64,000 nt of DNA from Glandiceps talaboti (GCF_964340395.1 NC_135549.1:33083832-33147831); one strand, 5' to 3'; positions 35,300 to 47,467 are shown, numbered from the stretch's first letter. The notes: a model not told the origin generated them from the letters alone. Numbers and translations are program-made.

Positions 35300-36705
35300 A
35301 CAACACGACATGTTACACAGTGCTGAAAATTATCACCAAGCTTGATGGGACTTCAAGCAACACGACATGTTACACAGTGCTGAAAATTATCACCAAGCCT
35401 GATGGGACTTCAAGCAACACGACATACAGTGCTGAAAGTTATCACCAAGCTTGATGGGACTGAACAACACGACATGTTACACAGTGCTGAAAGTTATCAC
35501 CAAGCTTGATGGGACTGAACAACACGACATGTTACACAGTGCTGAAAGTTAACACCAAGCTTGATGTGACTGAACAACACGACATGTTACACAGTGCTGA
35601 AAGTTATCACCAAGCTTGATGGGACTGAACAACACGACATGTTACACAGTGCTGAAAATTATCACCAAGCTTGATGGGACTGAACAACACGACATCTTAC
35701 ACAGTGCTTAAAATTATCACCAAGCTTGAATGGACTTCAAACAACAGGACATGTTACACAGTGCTGAAAGTTATCACCAAGCTTGATGGGACTTCAAACA
35801 ACAGGACATGTTACACAGTGCTGAAAGTTATCACCAAGCTTGATGGGACTTCAAACAACACGACATGTTACACAGTGCTGAAAGTTATCACCAAGTTTGA
35901 TGGGACTTCAAACAACACGACATGTTACACAGTGCTGAAAGTTATCACCAAGGTTGATGGGACTTCAAACAACACGACATGTTACACAGTGCTGAAAGTT
36001 ATCTCCAAGCTTGATGGGACTTCAAACAACACGACATGTTACACAGTGCTGAAAATTATCACCAAGCTTGATGGGACTTCAAACAACACGACATACAGTG
36101 CTGAAAGTTATCACCAAGCTTGATGGGACTGAACAACACGACAAGTTACACAGTGCTGAAAGTTATCACCAAGCTTGATGGGACTGAACAACACGACATG
36201 TTACACAGTGCTGAAAATTATCACCAAGCTTGATGGGACTTCAAACAACACGACATGTTACACAGTGCTGAAAGTTATCACCAAGCTTGATGTGACTGAA
36301 CAACAAGACATCTTACACAGTGCTGAAAGTTATCACCAAGCTTGATGGGACTTCAAACAACACGACATGTTACACAGTGCTGAAAATTATCACCAAGCTT
36401 GATGGGACTGAACAACACGACATGTTACACAGTGCTGAAAATTATCACCAAGCTTGATGTGACTGAACAACAAGACATCTTACACAGTGCTGAAAGTTAT
36501 CACCAAGCTTGATGGGACTTCAAACAACACGACATGTTACACAGTGCTGAAAATTATCACCAAGCTTGATGGGACTGAACAACACGACATGTTACACAGT
36601 GCTGAAAATTATCACCAAGCTTGATGGGACTGAACAACACGACATGTTACACAGTGCTGAAAATTATCACCAAGCTTGATGGGACTGAACAACACGACGT
36701 ATCCT
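35300..36705 (+). repeat. 55/57-bp minisatellite, about 25 copies
   Basis: Units read 'GATGGGACTGAACAACACGA' + 'CATGTTACACAGTGCTGAAA' + 'GTTATCACCAAGCTT'. Two interspersed subtypes occur: 55 bp with 'GACTGAACAACA' and 57 bp with 'GACTTCAAACAACA'. A few short units lack 'TGTTAC'. The 57-bp run at 35700-36120 is a multiple of three, so it gives an open frame with a 19-residue repeat; this is not a gene. It lies in the probable 5' UTR intron of gene 1. Confidence 0.95.
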
Positions 36706-38175
36706 ACAGTCTATTAACTTTTATTTTTAAAATAATTTCTTTTATTGTGATCACTGTTGTGACTGTAAAGATGTCATATGGATAAAACATTGTATTAGTC
36801 TAGTGAGTAACATCATGGTTACCATGGTTACCATTACACTATCTAGATCTGTTGAATGCATACTTTGTAGAAATATAAATTATATAACAGAGGTTTACGA
36901 CAAAGTCTATTTTGTGACATAGAAAGTGATATTGTATGTATGTTGACACGAGCCTATCAATTTCACTCCATCCGGGCGTTCCATTCAGTCCCTCCAAGGT
37001 CAATGCGCATACAGTCAATTTGTGGTACATTAAATTCCTTTAGATGAATGTATTACAGCGGAAATACTAGAGTTTCCGGGTTTGACAACGATTTTATTAT
37101 CATTTTTTGAGTTGTGAACATTTTGATTGCAATGGTTTGTTGTCTTATTTCTTGACGACAAAGAATAAAACACAGCTGTTACTTTCATCAGATGTAGCTA
37201 CAATAGTCTACCGATCATGCCGATAGCGTTCGATCATAAACACAGTTATGTCATTTTAGTATGAGAAACAAGTCGTCGTTGTCATAGTTACGGTTTATTA
37301 CCTGAACGATTGTGCCAGGATTTATCAGTGTCAAAATTATAAAAACGTCAATGGCGACTGTGTAACTAACATCCAAGCTCGTGAATCTTATACACATTGC
37401 TATTTCAAGGTTTAACAAAGACACCATTCTCGGTTCACTGAACTCTAACAGACTTGACATATAACGGGTTGAAAATATTGCTGAACAAATTGCTTTGAGC
37501 CCAGCTCAATCAACCATTTTGTCATGAACAAAACCAGTATTTGTGATAACCCTAATTGACAACGCCCCCCATACTAACTAGCTATAATACTTCCACATTA
37601 TCATAATTACAACATATCTCTCTAGGTGCCTACTTTGTCGATATTTCAAATTCCGTTATATTTATTCGCTTTCATTATTTCCAGTCCATTGTTCGTTTGT
37701 TTTTGGATAACCGTGACCTTGATCAGTCTTAATATTCCGTACACCGTGCAAAATACAGGATATACGGTTACTAAGACGACACCATTGATTTATCTCAACG
37801 GAGTTTTAAAAATATTGTACTGGTCTGATGGAGCAGGATTTCTTCAATGCATTTTTTCACAACGATAGTGACATTTCTAACGTAGCAATCTTAGACAACT
37901 CATAATTATCGCGGCAAGCTATATCCATTATAAACCTATGTGTAGAACATTTTTACAACATTAGATATTCTCAAAAGAATCGGTGATGACAGTCCACTTA
38001 TAACGACAATTATTTTCAGCTAAATTGAGTCACATTAAGTCAGTTAGAGAAACGATACTAGTCGGATACAACTGTTCAATTCGGTTAAATGACATGGTGG
38101 ATATGAAAACATATACCAATAAATTAGTAAAAAAAATGGGTTGTTTAAAAGCGTATGTATACATATATGGTGATA

Positions 38176-38178
<3 letters not shown>
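36706..38178. other. Probable 5' intron of gene 1, no exon recognised
   Basis: Stop-free stretches at 37251-37460 (minus) and 37626-37868 (plus) are hydrophobic but have no matching splice signals or motifs that I can defend. Confidence 0.4.

Positions 38179-38224
<46 letters not shown>
38179..38224 (+). repeat. (CA)n microsatellite
   Basis: About 23 CA units. Confidence 0.97.
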
Positions 38225-38225
<1 letters not shown>

Positions 38226-38453
38226 TTGACGTTAATTTATAGCTCAATGATGATCTGAGCTATGACGCATTTGTATGGATTCGGTAGTTTGTGTTTGTAT
38301 GGATTCGGTAGTTTGTGTTTGTAAAATGATATAGCATAATGGTTGTTTGGTTGTATTGTAAATTTTAGCTTATTTATAATGATATTAAAATCTTAGCAAC
38401 TAGACAGGTTGGATTATTCACTATTAACATCTGAATTCAGCGTTATTACTCAC

Positions 38454-38522
38454 CTTTCAACAACAGAAATCAGTCAGTACAAGAAGATTTAGTATGACAT
38501 ACACACCCGAGTCGTGCGTTGA
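38454..38522 (-). other. Possible non-coding first exon of gene 1
   Basis: On the minus strand the segment ends AAAG|GTGAGTAATA at 38454, a strong donor. It contains only a tiny upstream ORF (ATG TCA TAC TAA), so it would be untranslated. The start is placed about 30 bp downstream of a TATATA box. It depends on splicing over about 3.35 kb to the acceptor at 35101, which sequence alone cannot show. Confidence 0.3.
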
Positions 38523-38547
38523 CAACGAAGGCAAAGGTATGAATGTA

Positions 38548-38558
38548 GGTATATATAC
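38548..38558 (-). promoter_or_regulatory. TATA-like element, candidate promoter of gene 1
   Basis: A 'GTATATATAC' motif lies roughly 30 bp upstream (minus sense) of the proposed start and about 95 bp from the putative first donor. AT-rich DNA yields such motifs by chance. Confidence 0.2.
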
Positions 38559-38559
38559 G

Positions 38560-38876
38560 ACATGTTAGAAGTAAACATAAGCTCTAGCCCTGGAGACAAC
38601 CATGGTGACGAGTTGATCCACGCCTGCTATCTACATTGAAAACAAGATGGGGTGAACGAGGTCATTCCATACAATAGCTGTCAGCAAAGTGCTGTACAAT
38701 CTTTTATATTCATGGACTGATACGCTATTCACGCCCAAAATCCTTTATGAGATTTAGAACTATGAAGTAAAATTTATTGTAGAAGTAAAAACAGCCCATT
38801 GACAAAACTGTAGAAAGTCAGCATGTCGACAGTCACCCTAACTCTTCTAAACTTAGCATGTGCGTGGTTGTGAGTG

Positions 38877-38943
<67 letters not shown>

Positions 38944-39440
38944 CGCGCGCGCGTGCGGCATACGTATGTCTTACAACACACTTACATGCAAGTAGATATA
39001 CACTTCGCGCCAGGAAAAAACCCAAATCTTCGGTTGCTATGGTGGATGTGATCTTGTTACATACAGGTTTACACACATACAGGTTTACATACAGGTTTTG
39101 AAATATTATTCATTTGTTTATTAATCCATGTGTATTGTTGCAATATGCGTGATCATTGAAACTATGTAGTTGATAATTACATGTTTGTGTTGTCTTGTAA
39201 AGCGTGGCCATGGAAATTATTACCTGAAACCTCCAGAGCGTCTGGGACCCATGAGCAGCGGACATATCCCCAAATCACATGCTCTTCCCCCTACCTTTTA
39301 ATGTCAAGATGCTATTAAACTCCTTTTTGAATATATTTACCTTGTGTAGTCGCTAATTTAGTATGTACTATCTTATATTTATCATTTGCGAGACATGGCC
39401 AAGCAGTCCACTCCGAGTCACGATCAAACACCTCGGTAAA
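38560..39440. other. Intergenic sequence with GT/GC microsatellite
   Basis: The main content is a (GT)n run passing into (GC)n at 38877-38955, alternating purine-pyrimidine throughout. No gene recognised. Confidence 0.5.
38877..38955 (+). repeat. (GT)n(GC)n compound microsatellite
   Basis: About 30 GT units, then about eight GC units. Strict purine-pyrimidine alternation over nearly 80 bp gives Z-DNA potential. Confidence 0.97.
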
Positions 39441-39600
39441 TGTTATATATGGAGGGTGGGGGATGGGGGTCATCATGTTTTATACTTAAGTGGTAGGGGG
39501 TCATCCTGTTTGCGGTTTTACAGGGAGGGGGTGAGTAATGTTTCGTTGGCCGGATGGAAAAAAATACCCCCTCCCCCAGTCTAGAGAAACTGACCTGACC
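39440..39600 (+). mobile_element. Degenerate fragment of the TIR transposon family
   Basis: The G-rich segment 'GGGGGTCATCATGTTTTATA' + 'CTTAAG' resembles 'GGGGTCGTCATGTTTTACTT' + 'AACAG' near the right end of copy 2 (about 32430). It is truncated, with no intact ends. Confidence 0.4.
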
Positions 39601-39660
39601 CTAAGGGGTTGGGTTAGGGTTCGCGTTAGGTATATCAGTCAAATTGCTGCTGAAAACCAT

Positions 39661-39694
39661 GTAATTAATTAATTAATTAATTAATTAATTAATT
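39661..39694 (+). repeat. (AATT)n microsatellite
   Basis: About eight AATT units, self-complementary. Confidence 0.95.
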
Positions 39695-40030
39695 GTCAGT
39701 TGTGGTGTGAGGATACTACGGATAATTAATGTTGCGGAGATATCTTGACTTGACTCCCGACGTCGATGCCAGGAGTGTGCCAATTTAATCATTGGGAAGT
39801 AAATTGTGGCCTTCGGCTCAGAGAATGATATCAAAACACAGGTAAGTATTAATGCAGTGCTTTGAGACACATCCACATAGCGGTAGTAGTATAGTAAGAA
39901 ATTACCAATGCCTTTAAAACTTTCAACATGGTAGCAGCGGTAGGATTAAGTCCTTACCATTATTGATTCTGGGACTCATGTCCTTTTAAATTGTATATGC
40001 CTGGCAGCATTTAACTCATGTTTTGAATTA

Positions 40031-40216
40031 CTTTTCTTCTCTAAAACATGACCCCCCCCCCCCCTATTAAATTAATAGGGGGTGGTCATGTTTTAGAGAA
40101 GAAAAGTTGATGGAGGACTAATTTTTAGCATAATGGAGTGAGGGAAAGGTCACATTTTACGCAAAGGTTCGAACCTAATTTCCCCCGGCCCTCCCCCTTG
40201 TAATTACTGAAAACTC
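40031..40216 (-). mobile_element. Foldback derivative of the TIR transposon family
   Basis: The block 40031-40106 is a long hairpin. CTTTTCTTCTCTAAAACATG runs into a C tract and 'CTATT'; after 'AAATT' comes the complement, ending 'CATGTTTTAGAGAAGAAAAG'. The following stretch ends with 'GTAATTACTGAAAACTCCC' (about 40199-40216) next to TTAA, which is the family's terminal repeat in reverse. So one terminus is present and the other side has been replaced by an inverted duplication. Confidence 0.6.
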
Positions 40217-40276
40217 CCTTAAATCTTGGTTGCTGGCACCATATACCTATTCAGGACTATAACGGTATGTAGTGGT

Positions 40277-40640
40277 TTATAAACTTTGCTTATAATCTCG
40301 CTTACATGTGTATCCCATTTTAAGTTGTGGGTTAGATTGAGACCTAAGCATTTGTATACATTTACAACTTATATCACTTACATGTGTATCCCATTTTAAG
40401 TTGTGGGTTAGATTGAGACCTAAGTATTCGTAAACATTTACAACTTGTAAGGTCGTTTGACCAATTACAAGGGGAGAAAAATTTACATCAGACTTTGAAA
40501 AACACAACCTCATTTCTTTGCATTTCTTTGGGTTTAAACTCATATTGGACCATTCATGAATTCTACTGAGAACTGCAAGACATACTGGTATCGTTACAAT
40601 GAAAGTGTTCGGATCATTGTGGTATCGTCCATAAAATGAA
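40277..40640 (-). mobile_element. LINE (non-LTR) reverse transcriptase fragment with internal duplication
   Basis: The minus strand encodes LAVLSRIHEWSNMSLNPKKC, then KEMRLCF, LVIGQTTLQVVNVYEYLGLN and LTHNLKWDTHVSDI. This is the region after the catalytic palm in jockey/CR1-like LINE reverse transcriptases (M.LN..KCKEM.. and YLG..L...LKW..H). The catalytic [YF]xDD segment is not present. A 76-bp stretch is duplicated in tandem (40301-40376 and 40377-40452), repeating part of the frame out of register. A dead fragment. Confidence 0.82.
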
Positions 40641-41439
40641 GTGCGAGTTTATAATGGGCGCCTAAATATCATTAATCATCGACATGAATATGCCACAAAT
40701 AACAGAGAACAGAATGCAAGCTGCAAATATCATTGAAATATGTACATCGTTCCAACTGTGAAGGATGACGAGCGATTGATACAAAACTATCAAACTGTTT
40801 TGTTGATATATCACCAAAGAACAGTCTACTACAGCAATGTTTGACTGTACTGTCTGATCTTGCCACTATAACTGAGCGGGATTCCACTAAACGCTATATT
40901 TCTGTCAATATACTGTGTGCTTCGAAGACCTGACATACATACGTCACGTGCATTTTCAAGGAATTCTAAGGTATATTCTATTAATCAACGATGAATCTAA
41001 TTTTTAACTTATGAAAGCAAAAGATATGAACGAAATCCCTGACGAGTGATGATATAAACAATAGTAGTAGTTCCGAAAGAGCTGTAAACTGTACAAGCCT
41101 GAAACTGACTCATCAGGGCTGTATCGTGGAAGGCTTTGATCATTACAAGGTCAAGGGATATAATAGTACCAGTCCCGTCAAAATGCGCAAAGTGTGAACG
41201 CCTGGCCTTCAAGATACAGAATGCAATAGCAATAGTGGAATCTTGTCCTTTCTCACTCACTCACTCACTCACTCACTCTCTCACTCACTCAATGGCTTAT
41301 TGTTCACTCGGCTGTTTGCAATCACTCACCCAGGTCACTATTTCCCTCAAAAGATCAAAATTTGTGTTAATGTTTTATTGAAATAAAGAATGAAGAAGCT
41401 CAAGATACACTAGTAAGGCTATACCTACTTGTTATTGTT
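40641..41439. other. Intergenic sequence, no gene seen
   Basis: The minus-strand open frame 40672-40887 is not recognised. A CTCA microsatellite (41255-41290) and about 20 bp of family A-like flank are the only features. Confidence 0.4.
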
Positions 41440-41634
41440 GCAATATAGATGATCATTTGGCTGTTGCTATGGGCATGGTCTTGTTGCAAGGGACATTAAT
41501 TTTGGTGTCTGGTTAGGAAATTGTTCAAAGCAAAATGATCACATCACAGGTGTGATTTGGGTCAAAATGTCATTTTTGATTAAAAAAACCTTTAATTCCA
41601 AAACTACTGAGAGATTGGGCTGAAATTCAAGTCG

Positions 41635-41672
<38 letters not shown>

Positions 41673-41765
41673 GACAGACACAGACAGACAGACACACACA
41701 CATGGACATATGCTTTATCATGTTCATAACAGTACTGAACCTCAGTTCAGTTGTTCAAAAAAAAA
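41440..41765 (+). mobile_element. Dispersed family A, internally deleted copy
   Basis: It keeps the 'TGGCTGTTGCTATGGGCATG' module, the 'CCAAAACTACTGAGAGATTG' module, a CA/CAGA tail (41637-41701) and the 3' motif 'AGTACTGAACCTCAGTTCAG'. Most of the middle is missing. Confidence 0.65.
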
Positions 41766-42544
41766 AGACCCATTGTTAGGAAAAGTCATGCAGCCCTTTA
41801 TTTCCATGCTGCAAAGGTATTAATATTTCTAAAACATTTGCCAGGTTTAATATCGACCATATGATGCAGCAAATTTTCAGATAAAAATCGACCTTTATTT
41901 AAGGATTCTTTCTTGAAAGAGTGATCCATTTGGGTGTCACATATAATATCCACAACCTTTTTATGGGAGTATCACCTCATGATCTTGAACTCTGTTTTTA
42001 TTATGAGATAGTTTCGTGTTCTATCAAGAGATGGCAGGGTCTTCATTCCTTCACACTTCAATATAGTGGCAATTTTATGTACAGGCAATGCATGAGGGGA
42101 ACAACAATCAAAAGTTTACAGTTGGTCATTATGAACAATCATAGTGATTTGATAGCAAGATACCATCTCAAAATTTGAGACCTAGAATTTACCACAAAAT
42201 GTACAACTGTCTGAAATACAGTGTGTGGGAAGTGTATCTCCATTATAATACAGACCTGAACACATAGAACTTTAAAATACTTTTTTATTCACGAAACAAA
42301 CTTAAAATGAGAAAACTCTATTACAAATGAGCACTAGCATATGCATACAGGATAAGATTATACCTACAGGTCAATGCTCATGTAATGAAATATGAAGACA
42401 GATTCAAGTCAACTGAATTCATGTCTTGTGGTACACTATTATATATACACTGTCTTGTTACATGTATTATAAGGTTGGCAAGTACTTGATGATAATATTG
42501 AAGTTAAAACAAATCAAATTATGACAATCTATTGACCTTAGATT
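41766..42544. other. Intergenic sequence, no gene seen
   Basis: A stop-free stretch at 41921-42178 (plus) has no domain or splice support. Confidence 0.4.
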
Positions 42545-43360
42545 CTACTTATAAGGCTTTCCCTCCACAAAATATTACAAACAAGATTTAAACTGAATGT
42601 CTTCCATAAGGGCAAAGTCTTTAGATTTTCGTTTCTACACACAATAATTGTTGAAATGAAACATAACATAATTTATGCAATTAGTTATTTTTGAAATACG
42701 TACCAGATTCAACTGAATTTGAAGTGTATTTTTAAGATAAAGCCATATTACTGAAGATCGTTAATTAGGCAAATGACTCATAAAAATTAAAGCTACCTCA
42801 ACAAGCTTATCAGAACATGCATGAGTAGTTACATTTGAAGTACAATGTAAGTACCAAATTATATTGAATTTGCAGTGTTCAGTCTTAAGATATAGCCTAA
42901 TTACTGAAAATCATTAATTATGCAAATGACTCATTTAAAGTAAGTTACATCAATAAGCTTTATGAGACACATGCTCATTGTTAAGTTTGAAGTGTGTACA
43001 AAATAATATTGAATTTGAAATTTGAATTACAGAAAATCATTAATTATGCAAATGACTCATTAAAACTAAAAGCTATATCAACATGCTTTTCAGAATGTGC
43101 ACTTTATTATATTTGAAGTATGTACAAAATTATATTGAATTTGAATCATAAATTCTTAAGATATAGCCTAATTACTGAAAACCATTAATTATACAAATAT
43201 CCCATTAGAACTAAGCATTACATCAGTAAGCTTTATGAGAAATGTGCACCCTGTATCATAAATGTACGTACCAAATTACATAAAACTTGAAGCTCGCACT
43301 CTTCATATTGTTCTATGCAAATGATCCAGCCATTTTTGAGAAAACGATGACACAGACAGA
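42545..43360 (+). mobile_element. Dispersed family C copy
   Basis: Begins with 'ACAAGATTTAAACTGAATGT' (42581), as at 57882. It then has four loose repeats of about 140-150 bp around 'TAATTACTGAAAATCATTAA' + 'TTATGCAAATGACTCATTAA', and ends near 'TTTTGAGAAAACGATGACAC'. Non-coding. Confidence 0.65.
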
Positions 43361-43799
43361 GACATGGAAGGTAAAAATGTTTGGTTTCAATAGTATATAA
43401 AATAAACAATAACAGAATAAACAAATAGCAACTGAGGTTTCAAAGGCTGAACAATATTAAATGAAATTTGTTTCAATGTAATTAAACATTTCATTACTTA
43501 TCTGATATGAATAATTTTGAGTAATTTAGACCAAGAACAATTGCGGAACATATATCTCTCTTTGGCTGCTAGTCACACACACACACACAGACACACACAC
43601 ACACACACACATCTGTACACAGACACTTCATCATGTCTAAAAGACAACTGATCAAGAAAAACAGGCAACCAGTAAGTTTTATCTAAGTAAGAAGGATGTT
43701 AAAGGTCAGATCTGTTTGACAATAGCATTTATTACAGTAAATTTGATTATGAAATCTGTGACCTACAGCAGCACATGTCTTATGAAATGTTGGACCTGA
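43361..43799. other. Intergenic sequence with CA microsatellite
   Basis: A CA run at 43574-43610; no gene. Confidence 0.5.
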
Positions 43800-44115
43800 C
43801 ATGTTGGAGGCAGTATACCCATTGTGCTCAGATGGTTGATGCTCTCTGTGTTCAGATGGTAAGTGGGAGACAGTGTGCTCATTGTGTTCAGATTGTGGTC
43901 AGGTGTTAGGTTGTAGACAATATGCTCATTGTATTCAGGTGTTAAGTTGGGGACAATGTGCTCATTGTTCAGATGGTAAGTTGGAGACAATGTCCAGGTG
44001 TTAAGTTGGAGACAATGTGCTCATTGTGTTCAGATGGTAAGTGGGAGACAAGGTGCTCATTGTGTTCAGTTGTTAAGTTGGAGATAGTGTGCTCATTGTG
44101 TTCAAATGGCATTTT
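43800..44115 (+). repeat. Irregular ~36-bp minisatellite, locus 1
   Basis: Diverged units of the type 'GTTAAGTTGGAGACAATGTG' + 'CTCATTGTGTTCAGATG' occur about eight times. The same unit forms a second array at 46920-47140, about 3 kb away. Confidence 0.85.
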
Positions 44116-44389
44116 CTTATGTTTTTACAGCTTCATTTGTTTATGAAATTGGTTAACGGTCCACTGTAAATCAGGAAACCTTATATGTAACGAAATAAAG
44201 GATACAATTGTTAGATTGGCCAATGTCTGTAAACAGATAAGCAATAGTCATGTTGATTCTCTTACAATGTTTATACTACATATGTAAATCTTCAAAACAC
44301 TGAATGTGTGTAAATCCTACAACTAAGAGCTGGCAGTTTTTTTTTTTAATTTAACAAGTCTCCGTAGATGTCAAAGACCCTCAAATACT

Positions 44390-44900
44390 TTACTTTTATG
44401 TGATTGAATGGAGACATGATTTAAAAGAAATTGGTGGCAACAAATAAATACTATAAATCGTTTGATGCAATAATGCAGGAAATTGCTGAATTTCGATAAT
44501 TGAACCAGATCAGAATCAAGGTCAAAGGTCAATGTCTCTCAAGGAAGTTGGACACTTGAATGTAGTCTCTAGCTATGTATTAATGCTATTGAGTTTTGTG
44601 GTAAATCATGACTGGTCACTACATATATGGCTGCCATGTGAGTGATTACGAACAGCAAACATATTACATGTGTATGTTTATCTGGTTCTGCATAATCTAT
44701 AGACATGATCTAAAGACATTAGCCACACATAATTGGTATAAAGTATCTGCAATATGTAAGTAATAGCTTTATTTTGATGATCTACCCTGTACATGTAGGT
44801 CAAGGTAAAGGTCAATGGTCAGTCATACAAGAAAGCTTGCAAGTGATTATATGGGGTTAGACACTTGAATAGAGTCTATGTATTGAAGGCTTTGAATTAT
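44390..44900 (+). mobile_element. Dispersed family D copy(ies)
   Basis: Marked by 'GAATCAAGGTCAAAGGTCAA' (44514-44533), 'ACACTTGAATGTAGTCTCTA', and 'ACTACATATATGGCTGCCAT'. A second unit follows with 'GGTCAAGGTAAAGGTCAATG' (44798). Family D units recur at 45640, 46460, 47740, 48270 and 59480. Non-coding. Confidence 0.6.
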
Positions 44901-44934
44901 GCAGTAATATAGTGATTTTTTACTACAAATGTTT

Positions 44935-45630
44935 ACTCACTTCCATAACAAATGTTGTTATTTAGCCAAAATATACTGCCATTTGGTTGTTGCTAAGGGC
45001 GTGGTCATGGTTGCTAGGGCCAATTGTGTCAAAATATTTTGAACAAAATCTGCAGAATAACACTAGAAACATCTCACCAAGTTTGTCTCATTGACCAAGT
45101 ACTTTTCAAGATATAAATTTTGGACCAACAAATTCACATTTTTACACCTGATTTGCATATTACTGATGAGATCATTATACTTAATATTTCTTCATCTATA
45201 CACCCACAGATGCATTCCTGCTATATTTCAGCCCAATCTGCTGAGTAGTTTTGGAATTATAGGTTTTTGACCAAAATTTGTACCCCTAATTTGCATATTA
45301 CTAAGGAAATCGCATGTCATGAACAAATCTTAATTTACTCACATCTAAGAATATTCCTACCAAATTCCATGCAAGTCTGGCCAGTATTTTTGGAGTTTAA
45401 GTTTTTTGACCCAACATCACATTTTTGTGACCCAAAATACACATCTCTGATGCAATCATTTTCATTTGAACAATTTCAGAACTAGACACCTAAAGTAACA
45501 TGACCATCAAATATCAAAGCAATCGGTCTAGCAGTTTTTGACTGTAAGTTGTTTACACACACACAGACAGAGACACTTTGCCATGCTATAGCACTACTGA
45601 ACCTTATCAGTTCAGTTGTGCTAAAAATTA
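44935..45630 (+). mobile_element. Dispersed family A, 3' two thirds
   Basis: Contains 'GGTTGTTGCTAAGGGCGTGG', 'ATATTTCAGCCCAATCTGCT', 'GACTGTAAGTTGTTTACACA', a short CA/CAGA stretch and the complete 3' terminus 'AGTTCAGTTGTGCTAAAA' (about 45610-45627). Confidence 0.7.
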
Positions 45631-45639
45631 CATGAGCAC

Positions 45640-46110
45640 CAAAACTAATGTTTGTGTACACTTTGGTTTCCTCAATATTACTTGTAAACATGATTTAAAA
45701 AGAAATTGGCAATATGTAAACACTACAAGGTGTCTGTGATAGGCAGGAATTACCTTGATTTGGATAACTGACCTTGAAGGTCAAGGTCAAAGGTCAAGGT
45801 ACCAAAAGATAGCTCGCATCTGATTATTTGGGGTAGACACTTGAATGGAGTCTCTATATATTACAGTTTTTGAGTTATGCACCAAATATTGATTTTTAAC
45901 TAGAAATATGACCACCATGTGGTCAAATTTGCATATATTAAAATACAAAGACGTGTGCATATGTACCACATGATATGTCACCTATGTGCCAGGTATGAAT
46001 GAAATACCATATTGCATGTCTGAGAAATGATGTATTACAGATGGATGGACGCATGCACGGACAGAGCCCATTGTAATAGCATCCCGGGGGTGGGGGCTTA
46101 AAACATAATA
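45640..46110 (+). mobile_element. Dispersed family D copy with family B-like scrap at its end
   Basis: 'CCTTGAAGGTCAAGGTCAAA' + 'GGTCAAGG' at 45771-45798, then 'GTAGACACTTGAATGGAGTC'. The last ~80 bp ('GGATGGACGCATGCACGGAC' and 'AGCATCCCGGGGGTGGGGGC') look like a rearranged family B end. Confidence 0.55.
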
Positions 46111-46459
46111 AATTAGCCTTAAATAACTGTGTACTCTTTTAAACCTTTGGAATATAAAGCTCAAACCATATATTAAAGATGTTAGGAAAATAGTAAATAA
46201 GAAATAGAAAGTAAAAATATTGGGTATGTGGCAAATGTACGACAAAAAATCAAAATATACAAGTCTTCTTGGAAGACATAACCCCCCCCCCCCAAAAAAA
46301 AATAAAAAAAATAAAAGTATTTCTTGTAGTGACTACAGCAAGTTCTTTAGTTTGTACATTATGTCGCAGGCTGTCAGTTCAAAATGGACAACAACTATGG
46401 CATATATTGCCTTTAAGGCAATCAAAAAGATACACTGACAACACTTGAAAGGGTTGTTC
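46111..46459. other. Intergenic sequence, no gene seen
   Basis: A C10A9 homopolymer stretch at about 46283-46302; otherwise featureless. Confidence 0.4.
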
Positions 46460-46919
46460 ATTTCTTATCTATTATGTGTACATCCTTGACAATTTCTGGC
46501 ACATTAGCATTAATATTTATATTATCTTAATGATTTCAAAATAGGAAGATATAGCTATCTGACCCTGAAGATGAAGGTCAAGGTGAAAAGTCAATGTGTC
46601 ATTAGAAAGCCCATCATTTATAACCACGACGAAGGCACTTGAATATGGTCTCCATCTGTTAAGCGTCAAGGGTTATCAACCAAAATGTGAATATTTATCA
46701 CAAATATAGCTGCCATTTTGCCTTTATTGTGGGGGTTGAGAAATGAAGTGATGTATATTTGCAGTGTATAGCATCTGACATTTGTACAAGGTTTGGTTGA
46801 AATCAGTCCATGCATATCAGAGATATACATACACACTTTGACAATAATGTGGCTATTTGACCTTGAAGATGGAGGTCAAGGTCAAAAGTCAATGTACCAT
46901 TAAAAAGCTCATGATTGAT
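46460..46919 (+). mobile_element. Dispersed family D copies
   Basis: Two partial units, with 'GAAGATGAAGGTCAAGGTGA' near 46567 and 'GAAGATGGAGGTCAAGGTCA' near 46866. Intervening sequence includes 'TATAGCTGCCATTTTG'. Confidence 0.55.
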
Positions 46920-47140
46920 AACATGGGTTGGGGACAATATGCTCATTGTGTTCAGATGGTAAGTGGAAGACAAGGTGCTCATTGTGTTCAGATTGTGGTC
47001 AGGTGTTAAATTGGTGACAATGTGCTCATTGTGTTCAGTTGTTAAGTTGGAGACAATGTTCAGGTGTTAAGTTGGAGACAATGTGCTCATTGTGTTCAGA
47101 TGGTAAGTGGAAGACTGTGCTCATTGTGTTCAGATGGCAT
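46920..47140 (+). repeat. Irregular ~36-bp minisatellite, locus 2
   Basis: About six units with the same consensus as locus 1 at 43800-44115. It is followed by the same downstream sequence ('TGCTTCATTTGTTTAT' at about 47171; 'AGCTTCATTTGTTTATGAAA' at 44129), so the two loci arose by duplication of a larger block. Confidence 0.85.
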
Positions 47141-47269
47141 TTGCTTATAAACAGTGCACATTTGTTTTTACTGCTTCATTTGTTTATCAAATTGGTTAAC
47201 ATTCCAGCGTTAATCAGAAAACCTTATATACAGCGAACAACATGGGTTGAAATTGGCACATGCGTATTG

Positions 47270-47435
47270 TGGATACGGACGGATAGACACACGACATACA
47301 AGATTTTCAGACCCAAAACGCACACCTTAAGTGCAATCATTTTGATTTGAACAATTTTCCAACGAGATACCAAATGGGAACATCCCCACCAAATACCCAA
47401 ACAATTGGCCCAGCGTTTTTTGAGTTTGTTATGTA

Positions 47436-47467
<32 letters not shown>

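Noticed and set aside
35671-36123. 150-codon frame with a 19-residue repeat
   Set aside because: Comes from 57-bp units of a minisatellite; neighbouring 55-bp units break the frame.
37626-37868. Hydrophobic 80-codon frame as a small membrane protein
   Set aside because: Composition is explained by AT-rich DNA; no conserved motif, and the position is in the probable 5' intron of gene 1.
40672-40887. 71-codon minus-strand frame as part of the LINE
   Set aside because: It lies upstream of the recognisable reverse transcriptase segment but shows none of the expected motifs.
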